Assembly (NCBI GenBank): GCA_002305615.1
Contig: DBPU01000029.1
Location: 1-34,099 of the forward strand
Direction: 5' to 3'
DNA: 34,099 nt
From: Verrucomicrobia bacterium UBA1412
GTDB lineage: Bacteria > Verrucomicrobiota > Verrucomicrobiia > Limisphaerales > UBA1412
The translations under genes were made by a program, and so were the position numbers. The notes under the pieces are model-generated. The model was not told the origin of the DNA. It ran no database searches and saw only the letters and a list, made by a program, of their open reading frames with translations. Shown piece after piece: positions 1 to 6,572 of the stretch (position 1 is the stretch's first letter; each line of letters starts with the position of its first letter).

Positions 1-260
1 AAAAACATACACTTCAGACTTTGCTTCAATTTATCAGATTGTTCTTCTGAAATATTAAGTTTTGTTTTTATGGGAAACAGAGAAAGCTGTTGCTCAAAAT
101 TCGTATCTGAAATCTGTGTATAAGATAAGTCATTCAACTTCAATAATAGCTGTTGAGGTGAAAGCGATTTTTTTTGAACTTCTTCTTTTTTAGTACATCC
201 GAATAATAAAATATTTGATGCAATAACTAAAACTATAAACTTAATTATATTAATATTCAT
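1..260 (-). CDS. Putative lipoprotein, C-terminal part outside window
   Basis: An open frame of about 86 codons starts at ATG 260-258 and runs off the left edge. The N-terminus is a lipoprotein signal: basic MNINIIK, a hydrophobic stretch and the lipobox LFGC (Cys at about residue 22), then a charged KKEE linker. The product should be an outer- or inner-membrane lipoprotein. The visible mature part is rich in Leu, Gln and Ser and matches no family I recognise. It begins 28 bp after the stop of the 289-1227 gene on the same strand, so it is probably the next cistron of that AT-rich operon. No Shine-Dalgarno sequence is visible. The signal peptide makes the coding call fairly safe; the function is unknown. 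Confidence 0.7.
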   Translation of the reverse strand, partial: MNINIIKFIVLVIASNILLFGCTKKEEVQKKSLSPQQLLLKLNDLSYTQISDTNFEQQLSLFPIKTKLNISEEQSDKLKQSLKCMF

Positions 261-288
261 ATTTCTATATTCTTGTATAAAATAAATT

Positions 289-1227
289 TTATGGAAAGCT
301 GAGTAACTTATCGTCTGCAAGGACGTTGCCAACAATCAGCTGAACAGGTAACCATTGAGAGCATTCTTTGTCCCAAAAGAAGAACGCATATATAGGAATA
401 ACCGGTTCTGGAGAGATCGGTTTAACAAAGAAATAAAATGACAAACTTCTCCAAGAGGAATCAATTTCTTCAGTGCCTTCATTTGGAATAGATGAAAATA
501 TAAAGGTTGGGTAGCTAAATGAAAGCCCTCCAGCGGCGTTGAATGTTGATTTCACTATTTTATCACGATAGGAGCTGGTGGTTTCTAAAATATTTTTTTT
601 CGCTTCAGCCCCTGAATGAATATAAATACCTGCCTTCAGAATGTTGCCTTTTGAATTAGTTGTTCCAAGTTCTGCATATATTTTTTCAGGATTAACACAG
701 ACTCCCTGCCATAAATCCTTAAAAAAAGTTCCTTCGGAGCATTTTCGTACAATCCAACGATGAAAATCTTCATCTTTGGGAACAACTACCTTGGAATCGG
801 GGTACTCCTGCAACCAATCTGGATCATCCGTTTTCCATCCGGATAACCACTCGTCCCATAACCAATCATTTTTTTCATACTTTGCACCCGCCGGAAGGCG
901 AAAGCGCATATACGCATCATACGTTCCCACGCTATATGCCTGGGCCAGTAACAGGAAGGAAGTATATGCTTTTACACGCTGATCCGTACTGAGCAATTCA
1001 TCCCCAGTTATCTGAATGTTTCGTAGATACTCGTTGAGCTTGTTAGTATCAGAAACAGATACGAAGGGCAGTTTTTCCCAGTCCACTCCTTTTCGCTTAG
1101 CCTCTTGAATGAGGGGTTGCCCGGCGTCTGGATCGTTTATAGAGGTTTTATTCTTTAGAGAAAGGGCAACAACTACAAGTGCCAAGATGAGAATTGTTGG
1201 GAAAATGTATTCTTTAATAGAAGACAT
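289..1227 (-). CDS. Hypothetical membrane-anchored protein
   Basis: A 312-residue protein with one N-terminal hydrophobic segment (about residues 8-24), preceded by MSSIKEY and followed by basic KNK. This pattern suggests a signal anchor with the rest of the chain outside the cytoplasm. The body has many Trp and Tyr residues (a WLWDEWLSGW segment near residue 125) and no motif I recognise. It starts 15 bp after the stop of the small Cys-rich gene and is followed 28 bp later by a lipoprotein gene, consistent with one operon. The leader is AT-rich with no Shine-Dalgarno sequence. It may be a lineage-specific envelope protein; no function can be assigned. Confidence 0.7.
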   Translation of the reverse strand: MSSIKEYIFPTILILALVVVALSLKNKTSINDPDAGQPLIQEAKRKGVDWEKLPFVSVSDTNKLNEYLRNIQITGDELLSTDQRVKAYTSFLLLAQAYSVGTYDAYMRFRLPAGAKYEKNDWLWDEWLSGWKTDDPDWLQEYPDSKVVVPKDEDFHRWIVRKCSEGTFFKDLWQGVCVNPEKIYAELGTTNSKGNILKAGIYIHSGAEAKKNILETTSSYRDKIVKSTFNAAGGLSFSYPTFIFSSIPNEGTEEIDSSWRSLSFYFFVKPISPEPVIPIYAFFFWDKECSQWLPVQLIVGNVLADDKLLSFP

Positions 1228-1242
1228 GGTTTTATTATTTGC

Positions 1243-1563
1243 TTATTTATTAATAAAATTTATCGTAAGTTCTTCAATGCTTTCCCACAAGCCATAAGAA
1301 GTTCCGACACACTCTTGTTGCGAAGGCCTTATACAACACTTGAGCTTGTATCTTTTATCATGCTCCTTATGCACACAATCTTTAATTCCACCACTGTTCT
1401 CTATCTCTTCACAAATTCCGCACTCGGTATTAAGTGCAGAGCATTTCCAAACTACGTCATGCCCGTTTACGTAGTAATGGCATTTTCCATCATCCGCACT
1501 ACAGTGCACAGTAAAAGCCACTGCAGCAACGCAGATGGCACCGATCAATAATTTTCTTATCAT
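1243..1563 (-). CDS. Small exported cysteine-rich protein
   Basis: The frame is open from GTG 1629, but ATG 1563 is the likely start. It has AAAAGG about 8 nt upstream and yields a clean signal peptide (MIRKLL, then a hydrophobic core to about residue 23, with probable cleavage before ADDGKC). The product is about 106 residues. The mature part holds nine cysteines, including CGIC and a CC pair, so it is probably disulfide-bonded outside the cytoplasm. It resembles the other small exported Cys-rich protein at 2765-3178 in design (signal peptide ending near ADD, short Cys-rich mature part), but I see no clear sequence homology. Function unknown. Confidence 0.72.
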   Translation of the reverse strand: MIRKLLIGAICVAAVAFTVHCSADDGKCHYYVNGHDVVWKCSALNTECGICEEIENSGGIKDCVHKEHDKRYKLKCCIRPSQQECVGTSYGLWESIEELTINFINK

Positions 1564-1678
1564 GACATTACCTTTTTTTTGTTTAACGATCAAGGCGGAA
1601 GAAGTCGGCTTTTTACAATAAAACGTCACTCTACGAGGACTACTATCAATCCACTTTTACTCTGCCTGTGGCGCATTT

Positions 1679-1706
1679 ACTATATAAAATACACTCTCTT
1701 CTCCAA
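1679..1706 (-). promoter_or_regulatory. Candidate sigma70-type promoter for the 1563 gene
   Basis: On the minus strand TTGGAG (1706-1701) and TATAGT (1684-1679) are separated by 16 bp. The position is about 120 bp upstream of ATG 1563 and downstream of the decayed FAD oxidoreductase, so it would let the distal genes be expressed independently of the proximal part of the operon. This is an AT-rich stretch, so chance matches are possible. Confidence 0.35.
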
Positions 1707-1722
1707 CTCTCTTTGAAGGTTA

Positions 1723-2268
1723 CTAAAGAACCTCCGGTTTGTCAAATATTTTTTGATAAAAAAATTTGATAAGAAAAAATGGGGAATTATTGGAAGCTGA
1801 CTTAGAAATGAATGTTTTTCGCTGGGCAGCCCAATCTGCAAAACTCGTCTCAGGCCGGATTGGCCACATTTGCCTGTGGGCGTAACTCAGCCCACAGAGC
1901 AAGCTCTCCAGGAAGCCCAAGTTCCGCAGCGCATTCCAAGGCTTGAGAGGATAATCATAAAAACAGCCCCGATAGAAAATACGCGATTGACGGTGGACGG
2001 AAAGAAAATCCTCAGGCAACCGCTCTTGCCACCATCGGACAATCTCCGGGTTCTTGCTGAAAAAACGATGACCTCCGATATCAAACCGAAATCCTTTATA
2101 ACAAACAGTCCTCGAGATTCCGCCGACTGTGCTCGGCTCCTGCTCCAGCAGCGTGATGCCTACTCCTGAGCCGCCGCGCAAACGCACGCACTCCGCTGCC
2201 GCAGTTAACCCCGCCGGACCGGCCCCTACGATGAGGATATCCGGGCAGGCGGGATTCGTTTGTTTCAT
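1723..2268 (-). pseudogene. Truncated FAD/NAD(P)-dependent oxidoreductase remnant
   Basis: The first 150 or so residues are the N-terminal part of an FAD-dependent oxidoreductase related to UDP-galactopyranose mutase-like and protoporphyrinogen oxidase-like flavoproteins. Visible are the dinucleotide-binding GAGPAGLTAA (residues 15-24), the acidic LLEQE strand end, and the conserved VGGISRTV and DIGGHRFFSK blocks. Members of this family are usually over 400 residues; this frame stops after 181. The chain reads SFADWAAQR and then continues with unrelated residues to the stop. From family memory, the W of a TFEDW block and the ADWAAQR block normally lie about 30-35 residues apart, so an internal deletion has probably joined them before the reading frame was lost. 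The tail (about 1723-1815) is much more AT-rich than the head. It starts 18 bp after the MauE-like frame ends. Confidence 0.75.
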
Positions 2269-2286
2269 AATTGTATCCTACGTATC

Positions 2287-2768
2287 TTACTTATTCGAGG
2301 GAATCGGGGTACAATTACGTTTATTCTCAATTTTGGACGGTTTATACCAGAGAAGGAAAGCACCACCCAGACACATCCAGGCGGCGATAAAACTTAGAAT
2401 GAAACCTTCCGCTTGGGGAGATAGACCCATCGCTTTACCCATATTCCCAATACAGGGACAAGTGACAGCAAACCCACCTAAAGACGAAATGGTGCGATAG
2501 AGTACAAATTGCGTGCCCATGAAGAAAACCCCCAGTGCCGTCCATCGGCTCTGCGGTTTGCAGAGGATTAGGGTCACTAAAACCAGCTCACACGCCATCA
2601 CACCCCAGAGAATGTAGACATTCTGTATTTGCAAAAGATTATCTTTTGCGGAGAGATATCCCCTACCCACAATGCTGCAGCTTTAAGTACCGCGGTTGTC
2701 AGTAAAAACAAACAGGATACATACAGGAAAAGTCTTTGAGATAGCACAGTTTTCTTCAAGAGTATCAA
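2287..2768 (-). pseudogene. MauE/DoxX-like redox membrane protein, frameshifted
   Basis: The intact frame 2670-2287 (GTG start) encodes three membrane helices and a CPC motif between helices 3 and 4, as in MauE/DoxX-type membrane proteins thought to act in disulfide or quinone redox chemistry. The missing first helix (QRLFLYVSCLFLLTTAVL) lies directly upstream in another frame. That frame is open from TTG 2768, which overlaps the TGA stop of the upstream gene as TTGA and has GAAGG upstream. The two frames meet at an A run near 2633-2636. Restoring one A gives a continuous ISPQKDNLLQIQ junction and a four-helix protein of about 160 residues. The cause could be a true inactivating mutation, a sequencing error in a homopolymer, or, less likely, programmed slippage. 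Confidence 0.72.
2631..2649. repeat. Perfect 19-bp palindrome at the frameshift site
   Basis: GCAAAAGAT and its exact reverse complement flank a single central base. The palindrome sits exactly where the MauE-like reading frame shifts. Each arm carries a four-base A or T run, so slippage or hairpin-associated deletion is plausible here. Confidence 0.8.
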
Positions 2769-3178
2769 CTATCACACACACCTTCAAGATCAAGCGAAGG
2801 AGCTTTCCATTCTAAGCCAAAATCTGAATTTTTCATATCCAATATCTGTTCGTCACCGTGATCTATGTAAATCAAACAGTCGTATTTACACGTTACAGTA
2901 GTATCTACCGTGTTTTTGTTACCAGGACGTCCAGGTACTCTATACTTTGATTCCCCTTGCACGTTGGCAACATCTCCGTCAATAAAGACTTGGACAGGAG
3001 AACCCGGAGGATCCGGAATATCCCAAGCGTAGCACTGACAGCCGTTTTCCTCTTCTTCCATGCAGGGCTGAGTCTTAAGTCTCCAGCAATCATCTGCATA
3101 AACATACGAAACAAGCGCAACGGCGCAAACAACAGCCAATTGAAATACATAAGTATTTCTTATATTTTTATTTTTCAT
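2765..3178 (-). CDS. Small exported cysteine-rich protein
   Basis: The frame is open from 3223, but ATG 3178 is the better start. It lies one base after the TGA stop (3182-3180) of the upstream gene, which suggests translational coupling, and it yields a typical signal peptide: basic MKNKNIRN, then a hydrophobic core ending near VYA, with DDC after the cleavage site. The mature part of about 110 residues has at least seven cysteines, including a CQC pair, and an acidic EEEEN run. No family is recognised. It is followed, with overlapping stop and start, by the frameshifted MauE-like gene, so a periplasmic thiol or disulfide role is possible, but this is inference from neighbours only. Confidence 0.72.
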   Translation of the reverse strand: MKNKNIRNTYVFQLAVVCAVALVSYVYADDCWRLKTQPCMEEEENGCQCYAWDIPDPPGSPVQVFIDGDVANVQGESKYRVPGRPGNKNTVDTTVTCKYDCLIYIDHGDEQILDMKNSDFGLEWKAPSLDLEGVCDS

Positions 3179-3179
3179 A

Positions 3180-4268
3180 TCATGTATTTTTATTTTTAAA
3201 TACAAAATAACCAACAAAAGCACATATAGCTAGTAATAGAAATATATAAATATATCTTAGCGAATTTTGTAAATATTTCTTCTTCGCTTGCTCCTTCTCC
3301 CATTCGGATTCTGTTTGTAATTTTTCGAGAACTCCTGTGAATTCGTCAACATACATCGTATTGGTTCCGGAAACCCAATATTTTTTAATTTTAGAATCCG
3401 GTTTTGGTTCAATAGAAAAGTTTTCTCTATTGTATTCAGGATTTAAATTAATAAAACTAAATAAAAAATTACAAACTTCATTAGTGAATAATTGTTCATC
3501 TCCACTTAATTTATAAATATCAAAAAAATAAATTTCATTAGGAAAAAAAGAAACGCTTAAATTTGTTGTATATCGATACTCATAAATACTTCCCAAAAGC
3601 AACGGTATATTTTCATCATTTTTCGAAGAAAATCGATTTCTGGGAGTTGCGTAGGTCACATCCAGTCGGACGATTCGATGAAGCCGATCAAGTGTAATAA
3701 TTCCCTCTATAGAATTGGTGCTTCCAGGCTCTCCCTCAATTTGAAAAAAAGACTGCTCTTCCTTGAAAGGTTTTTTTGGGAAATAAGGAAGAATTTTAAT
3801 TATCTCTTTCATGATGACCTTTTCGGTCGTCAAAGGTTTCATGAAAGGAGTTCCCTCTACGGAGGAACGGTGCTTATTGGTCCACGTGGTTAATGAGCTT
3901 GCACCGCATTTCCAATATTCATCGTCATATTTGCTTAAAATAGAATCATATAACTCCAGTTCATCAACAGTCTCATTATTGAGAATAGAAAAATGTGGAC
4001 TGCGTGCGGAAAACAAACAAAAATCTCCATCCCTTTTTATTCTGAAATAAGTTGTAGAGTCTCGACGAGGATCATTCTTAACCCTTGCTACCCCTATATC
4101 ATACTTATCGGGAGGATTCATCATGAAGTCGATGAGCAGCTCACCGGGAGTTTTAGCAGGGGAGTCCGCTGCAGATTCTTTCGTGTCCTGAGCAAGGCCC
4201 ACACAGGCAAAACAACAGGCGAGCAGTGTGAAAACTCCCGCCCATTTCGTAACTCTTTTAGAGCACAT
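3180..4268 (-). CDS. Exported protein with C-terminal membrane anchor
   Basis: The start could be ATG 4298 (372 aa) or ATG 4268 (362 aa). The second gives a more usual signal peptide (MCSKRVTKW, hydrophobic core, cleavage near GLAQD) and leaves a reasonable leader from the promoter at 4310-4338. The protein has one C-terminal hydrophobic segment (YIYIFLLLAICAFVGYFVF) followed by KNKNT, after a Lys/Glu-rich, probably helical stretch (SEWEKEQAKKK). This implies a large periplasmic domain held in the inner membrane by its tail. No catalytic motif or family is recognised. It is the first gene of the AT-rich minus-strand operon and is coupled to the small Cys-rich gene (stop, one base, start). Confidence 0.72.
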   Translation of the reverse strand: MCSKRVTKWAGVFTLLACCFACVGLAQDTKESAADSPAKTPGELLIDFMMNPPDKYDIGVARVKNDPRRDSTTYFRIKRDGDFCLFSARSPHFSILNNETVDELELYDSILSKYDDEYWKCGASSLTTWTNKHRSSVEGTPFMKPLTTEKVIMKEIIKILPYFPKKPFKEEQSFFQIEGEPGSTNSIEGIITLDRLHRIVRLDVTYATPRNRFSSKNDENIPLLLGSIYEYRYTTNLSVSFFPNEIYFFDIYKLSGDEQLFTNEVCNFLFSFINLNPEYNRENFSIEPKPDSKIKKYWVSGTNTMYVDEFTGVLEKLQTESEWEKEQAKKKYLQNSLRYIYIFLLLAICAFVGYFVFKNKNT

Positions 4269-4309
4269 TCGCCGTACAATATCTGCAAAAATTCTCATAA
4301 ATCAGCTGA

Positions 4310-4338
4310 ATTCTATTTCTTCTCGATGATTTCGTCAA
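4310..4338 (-). promoter_or_regulatory. Promoter of the AT-rich operon
   Basis: On the minus strand TTGACG (4338-4333) and TAGAAT (4315-4310) are separated by exactly 17 bp, close to the sigma70 consensus. Transcription would start near 4303. That leaves only about 5 nt before ATG 4298 but about 35 nt before ATG 4268, which favours the downstream start for the first gene. Confidence 0.6.
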
Positions 4339-4388
4339 TATGAAAATAAAATATTTTATTTTTTTATATTTCATTTGTAATCAATAGG

Positions 4389-6221
4389 TTATCTCCAATA
4401 TACCTGATAAAGTGATCGGGTTCGTTTCATATCGCAGTCATGAAAACTGGGGGTAAAGCAAAGGCTAATTAATTGATCTCCATTTTGGCGTAGAATAAAT
4501 TCGGGGATCGAAAAGCGGACGCGTTTAGCCGTGTTCGTGCCGTATGTTGTAGGTGCGATTCCGATGATAGGCAGCTCAATAGTGTTGATCTTGGCCCGGT
4601 ACACTTCCGGGAAACCTTCTGCTTCCGGTCCCAGCGTTAATTCCAAGAACTGCGGGCGGTCAACCATCAGAATAGCAACCGCACTGACCAATCCCGTTTC
4701 CTTATTCCATCCCATTCCGTTACCCATGATGCCGGTTGGTCCGGGATGATTTTCTTGAGTGTAGATTCCCTGGTAATCAGCCAGTTTTTTGTTGTTTAAG
4801 ATAATATTATAACCGAAATTGTGAGGTGTATTCTGCCATTGCCTTTTGAAAGCTTCACCGGGTTTCCAAAGAGGATAGGCTCCCTGAGTCCAGAGGGTTT
4901 GCAAAAGCATCCAGCCATAGAGCCCACGGACCAGATATGTCTTCCAACGTTGCGAGAGCGGCACAAAGAGAGGAATCAAGAACACAGCTAAAAAAGCAGG
5001 CGCAAAATCCAAAATATAGCGTGTGGAAAGTGTCGCGAAGCGGATATAAAAACAGCCCAATGCCACTACGGAAAGTCCGAACCAGAAGGCCAGGCTCCAA
5101 ACAAGCAGTTGGCTCCATTCGTTCGAATTCTCTTTCTTATGTGCCGGTGGCGGTTTTCGCAGATTGTGCCATAGGAGCCCGAGTACTCCCAGTGTGATAA
5201 GCAGGTAACTTGGATCAAAAGTAAGCTGATAAATATCGCGCCAACGGGGAATAGGGGCTTCCCCAACAGGTATTGCCCATGGGATAAAGAGCCAATAGAA
5301 GAGTTCACGGACCAGGGCCCAAAAACTCGCCTCATCACAGGGATTACCGAAGCGAGTCAGATAGACAATATTCTGGCTTGAGAAGCTAAGATTGTGCCCG
5401 AACTCAAAAGGACTGCCGAAACGTATCCAGTTGCTGAAGGCAAGAAAGAGAAGTCCAGCAAGGATAAGGAAACTTCCAGAGAGGGGTAGAAGTAGATTAC
5501 GCAAAGAGCGACGCCGTTTCCATGGAGTCAAAGCGCACCAGATCAGAACGCCCCCTGCTGCAATTCCATAGACTCCATACGTGGGACGTATGATGGCTAC
5601 AAATCCCGACAAGAAGCAGGCTAAAAGGAAATCACTTTGCTTGCCTGCTACGATATACCGAATCGTAGCAAGCAAAAGAATCAGGCAAAAAAGGAGCGCG
5701 TAAAGGCAAGTGACTTCATAAATGAGTTTGGCTCCCGAAAGGAAATTAAGCAAGGCTGGGCAAAAGAGAATCAGAAAACCGAAGAGCAGGCCTTGGGAAA
5801 GAGTGGCTCCCTGCCGTATTATCATGGACATCGTCCGCAAGGTATAAAGAGAGAGTAAAAATAGAGCCACCATCAAAGGGATGATATCCGGGCATAGGAT
5901 TCCAAGTAGACGGCCCAACCCCACAAAAGGTAAATACCACAAGGCAACTCCCAACCCCCAGAGTTGATGAACACCCTGATTCCAAGCCAGGTCAAAACCC
6001 ATCTCAGTAATTTGTGGGCTCAATGCCCAATGTCCCTGGAGTAATGAATCCACTTGCATCCGAATAGGATGAGACCCATCCATCGGATAATAAAAAAAGC
6101 CCCAACTGACCCCACTGGCCAAGACGAACACCACTTCCGCAAAAAGAGCGAACAAAACTGTCTTGCCCCAGCTAATCGTTGAGGGTTTTCTGCGTGGTGT
6201 TGATTTCGCATTATTTTTCAA
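4389..6221 (-). CDS. Polytopic membrane protein, GT-C glycosyltransferase-like
   Basis: A 610-residue protein with about ten or more hydrophobic helices over residues 20-445 and a soluble C-terminal domain of about 150 residues. The first helix is followed by MDGSHPIRMQVDSLL, where polyprenyl-phosphate-sugar-dependent (GT-C fold) transferases and related uncharacterised membrane proteins carry an acidic loop. RFGSPFEFG near residue 272 is another motif I associate with such uncharacterised membrane families. The substrate cannot be told. The start is TTG 6221 with AGGGAGA about 8 nt upstream. It may act in cell-envelope or exopolysaccharide glycosylation. No glycan operon surrounds it, and the 90-bp gap after its stop contains the promoter of the next operon. 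Confidence 0.72.
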   Translation of the reverse strand: MKNNAKSTPRRKPSTISWGKTVLFALFAEVVFVLASGVSWGFFYYPMDGSHPIRMQVDSLLQGHWALSPQITEMGFDLAWNQGVHQLWGLGVALWYLPFVGLGRLLGILCPDIIPLMVALFLLSLYTLRTMSMIIRQGATLSQGLLFGFLILFCPALLNFLSGAKLIYEVTCLYALLFCLILLLATIRYIVAGKQSDFLLACFLSGFVAIIRPTYGVYGIAAGGVLIWCALTPWKRRRSLRNLLLPLSGSFLILAGLLFLAFSNWIRFGSPFEFGHNLSFSSQNIVYLTRFGNPCDEASFWALVRELFYWLFIPWAIPVGEAPIPRWRDIYQLTFDPSYLLITLGVLGLLWHNLRKPPPAHKKENSNEWSQLLVWSLAFWFGLSVVALGCFYIRFATLSTRYILDFAPAFLAVFLIPLFVPLSQRWKTYLVRGLYGWMLLQTLWTQGAYPLWKPGEAFKRQWQNTPHNFGYNIILNNKKLADYQGIYTQENHPGPTGIMGNGMGWNKETGLVSAVAILMVDRPQFLELTLGPEAEGFPEVYRAKINTIELPIIGIAPTTYGTNTAKRVRFSIPEFILRQNGDQLISLCFTPSFHDCDMKRTRSLYQVYWR

Positions 6222-6292
6222 AACATCTCTCCCTTACGCTGCTCAGAAGAGGCTTTACTGCGGATTTGCTTCAATGCTTCTCTATACTTCAT
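6218..6292 (-). CDS. Possible 24-residue upstream ORF
   Basis: ATG 6292 opens a 24-codon frame (MKYREALKQIRSKASSEQRK and four more residues) whose TGA overlaps the TTG start of the membrane-protein gene as TTGA. The overlap would allow translational coupling to a weak start codon. There is no Shine-Dalgarno sequence before it, and so short a frame may occur by chance. Confidence 0.25.
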   Translation of the reverse strand: MKYREALKQIRSKASSEQRKGEMF

Positions 6293-6572
6293 GGTGATTT
6301 TGGTTTTTGTGTTCTATGCTCCAGGATACCTGAATTTCTTACGTAAAGGGGAGGTTAGCACGAGGAGAGGGCGTTTCCAAGTTTTAAGTGGGTCCGCTTT
6401 GCCTTGAAAAACGGACACACAATGTGGGAAAAGGCAAAAGGCACAGTGCCGAAGCATTGTGCCTTTGTGTGTGTGGCCGCCTTGCGAGCGGCTATGTGAA
6501 AAAGAGTCTTTGGGCAAAGCTCCGGAATCACGGGATTAGCGGATTGCCGGGAGCTCCTGCCGTTTTATATCA
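6293..6572. other. Noncoding gap with hairpins
   Basis: No credible gene is seen between the membrane-protein leader and the stop of the TlpA-like gene. It contains a strong minus-strand terminator hairpin (6437-6466), a smaller inverted repeat GCCGC/GCGGC at 6476-6492 and GTCCG/CGGAC arms around 6392-6416. Frames here on either strand have no family-like residues. Confidence 0.5.
6437..6466 (-). terminator. Intrinsic terminator of the TlpA-like gene
   Basis: A 13-bp stem with one G-T wobble closes a four-base loop that reads TTCG on the minus strand inside C(TTCG)G, the very stable tetraloop. On that strand the stem ends in CCTTTT and is followed by GCCTTTT. It lies about 105 bp downstream of the stop at 6573. 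Confidence 0.75.
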
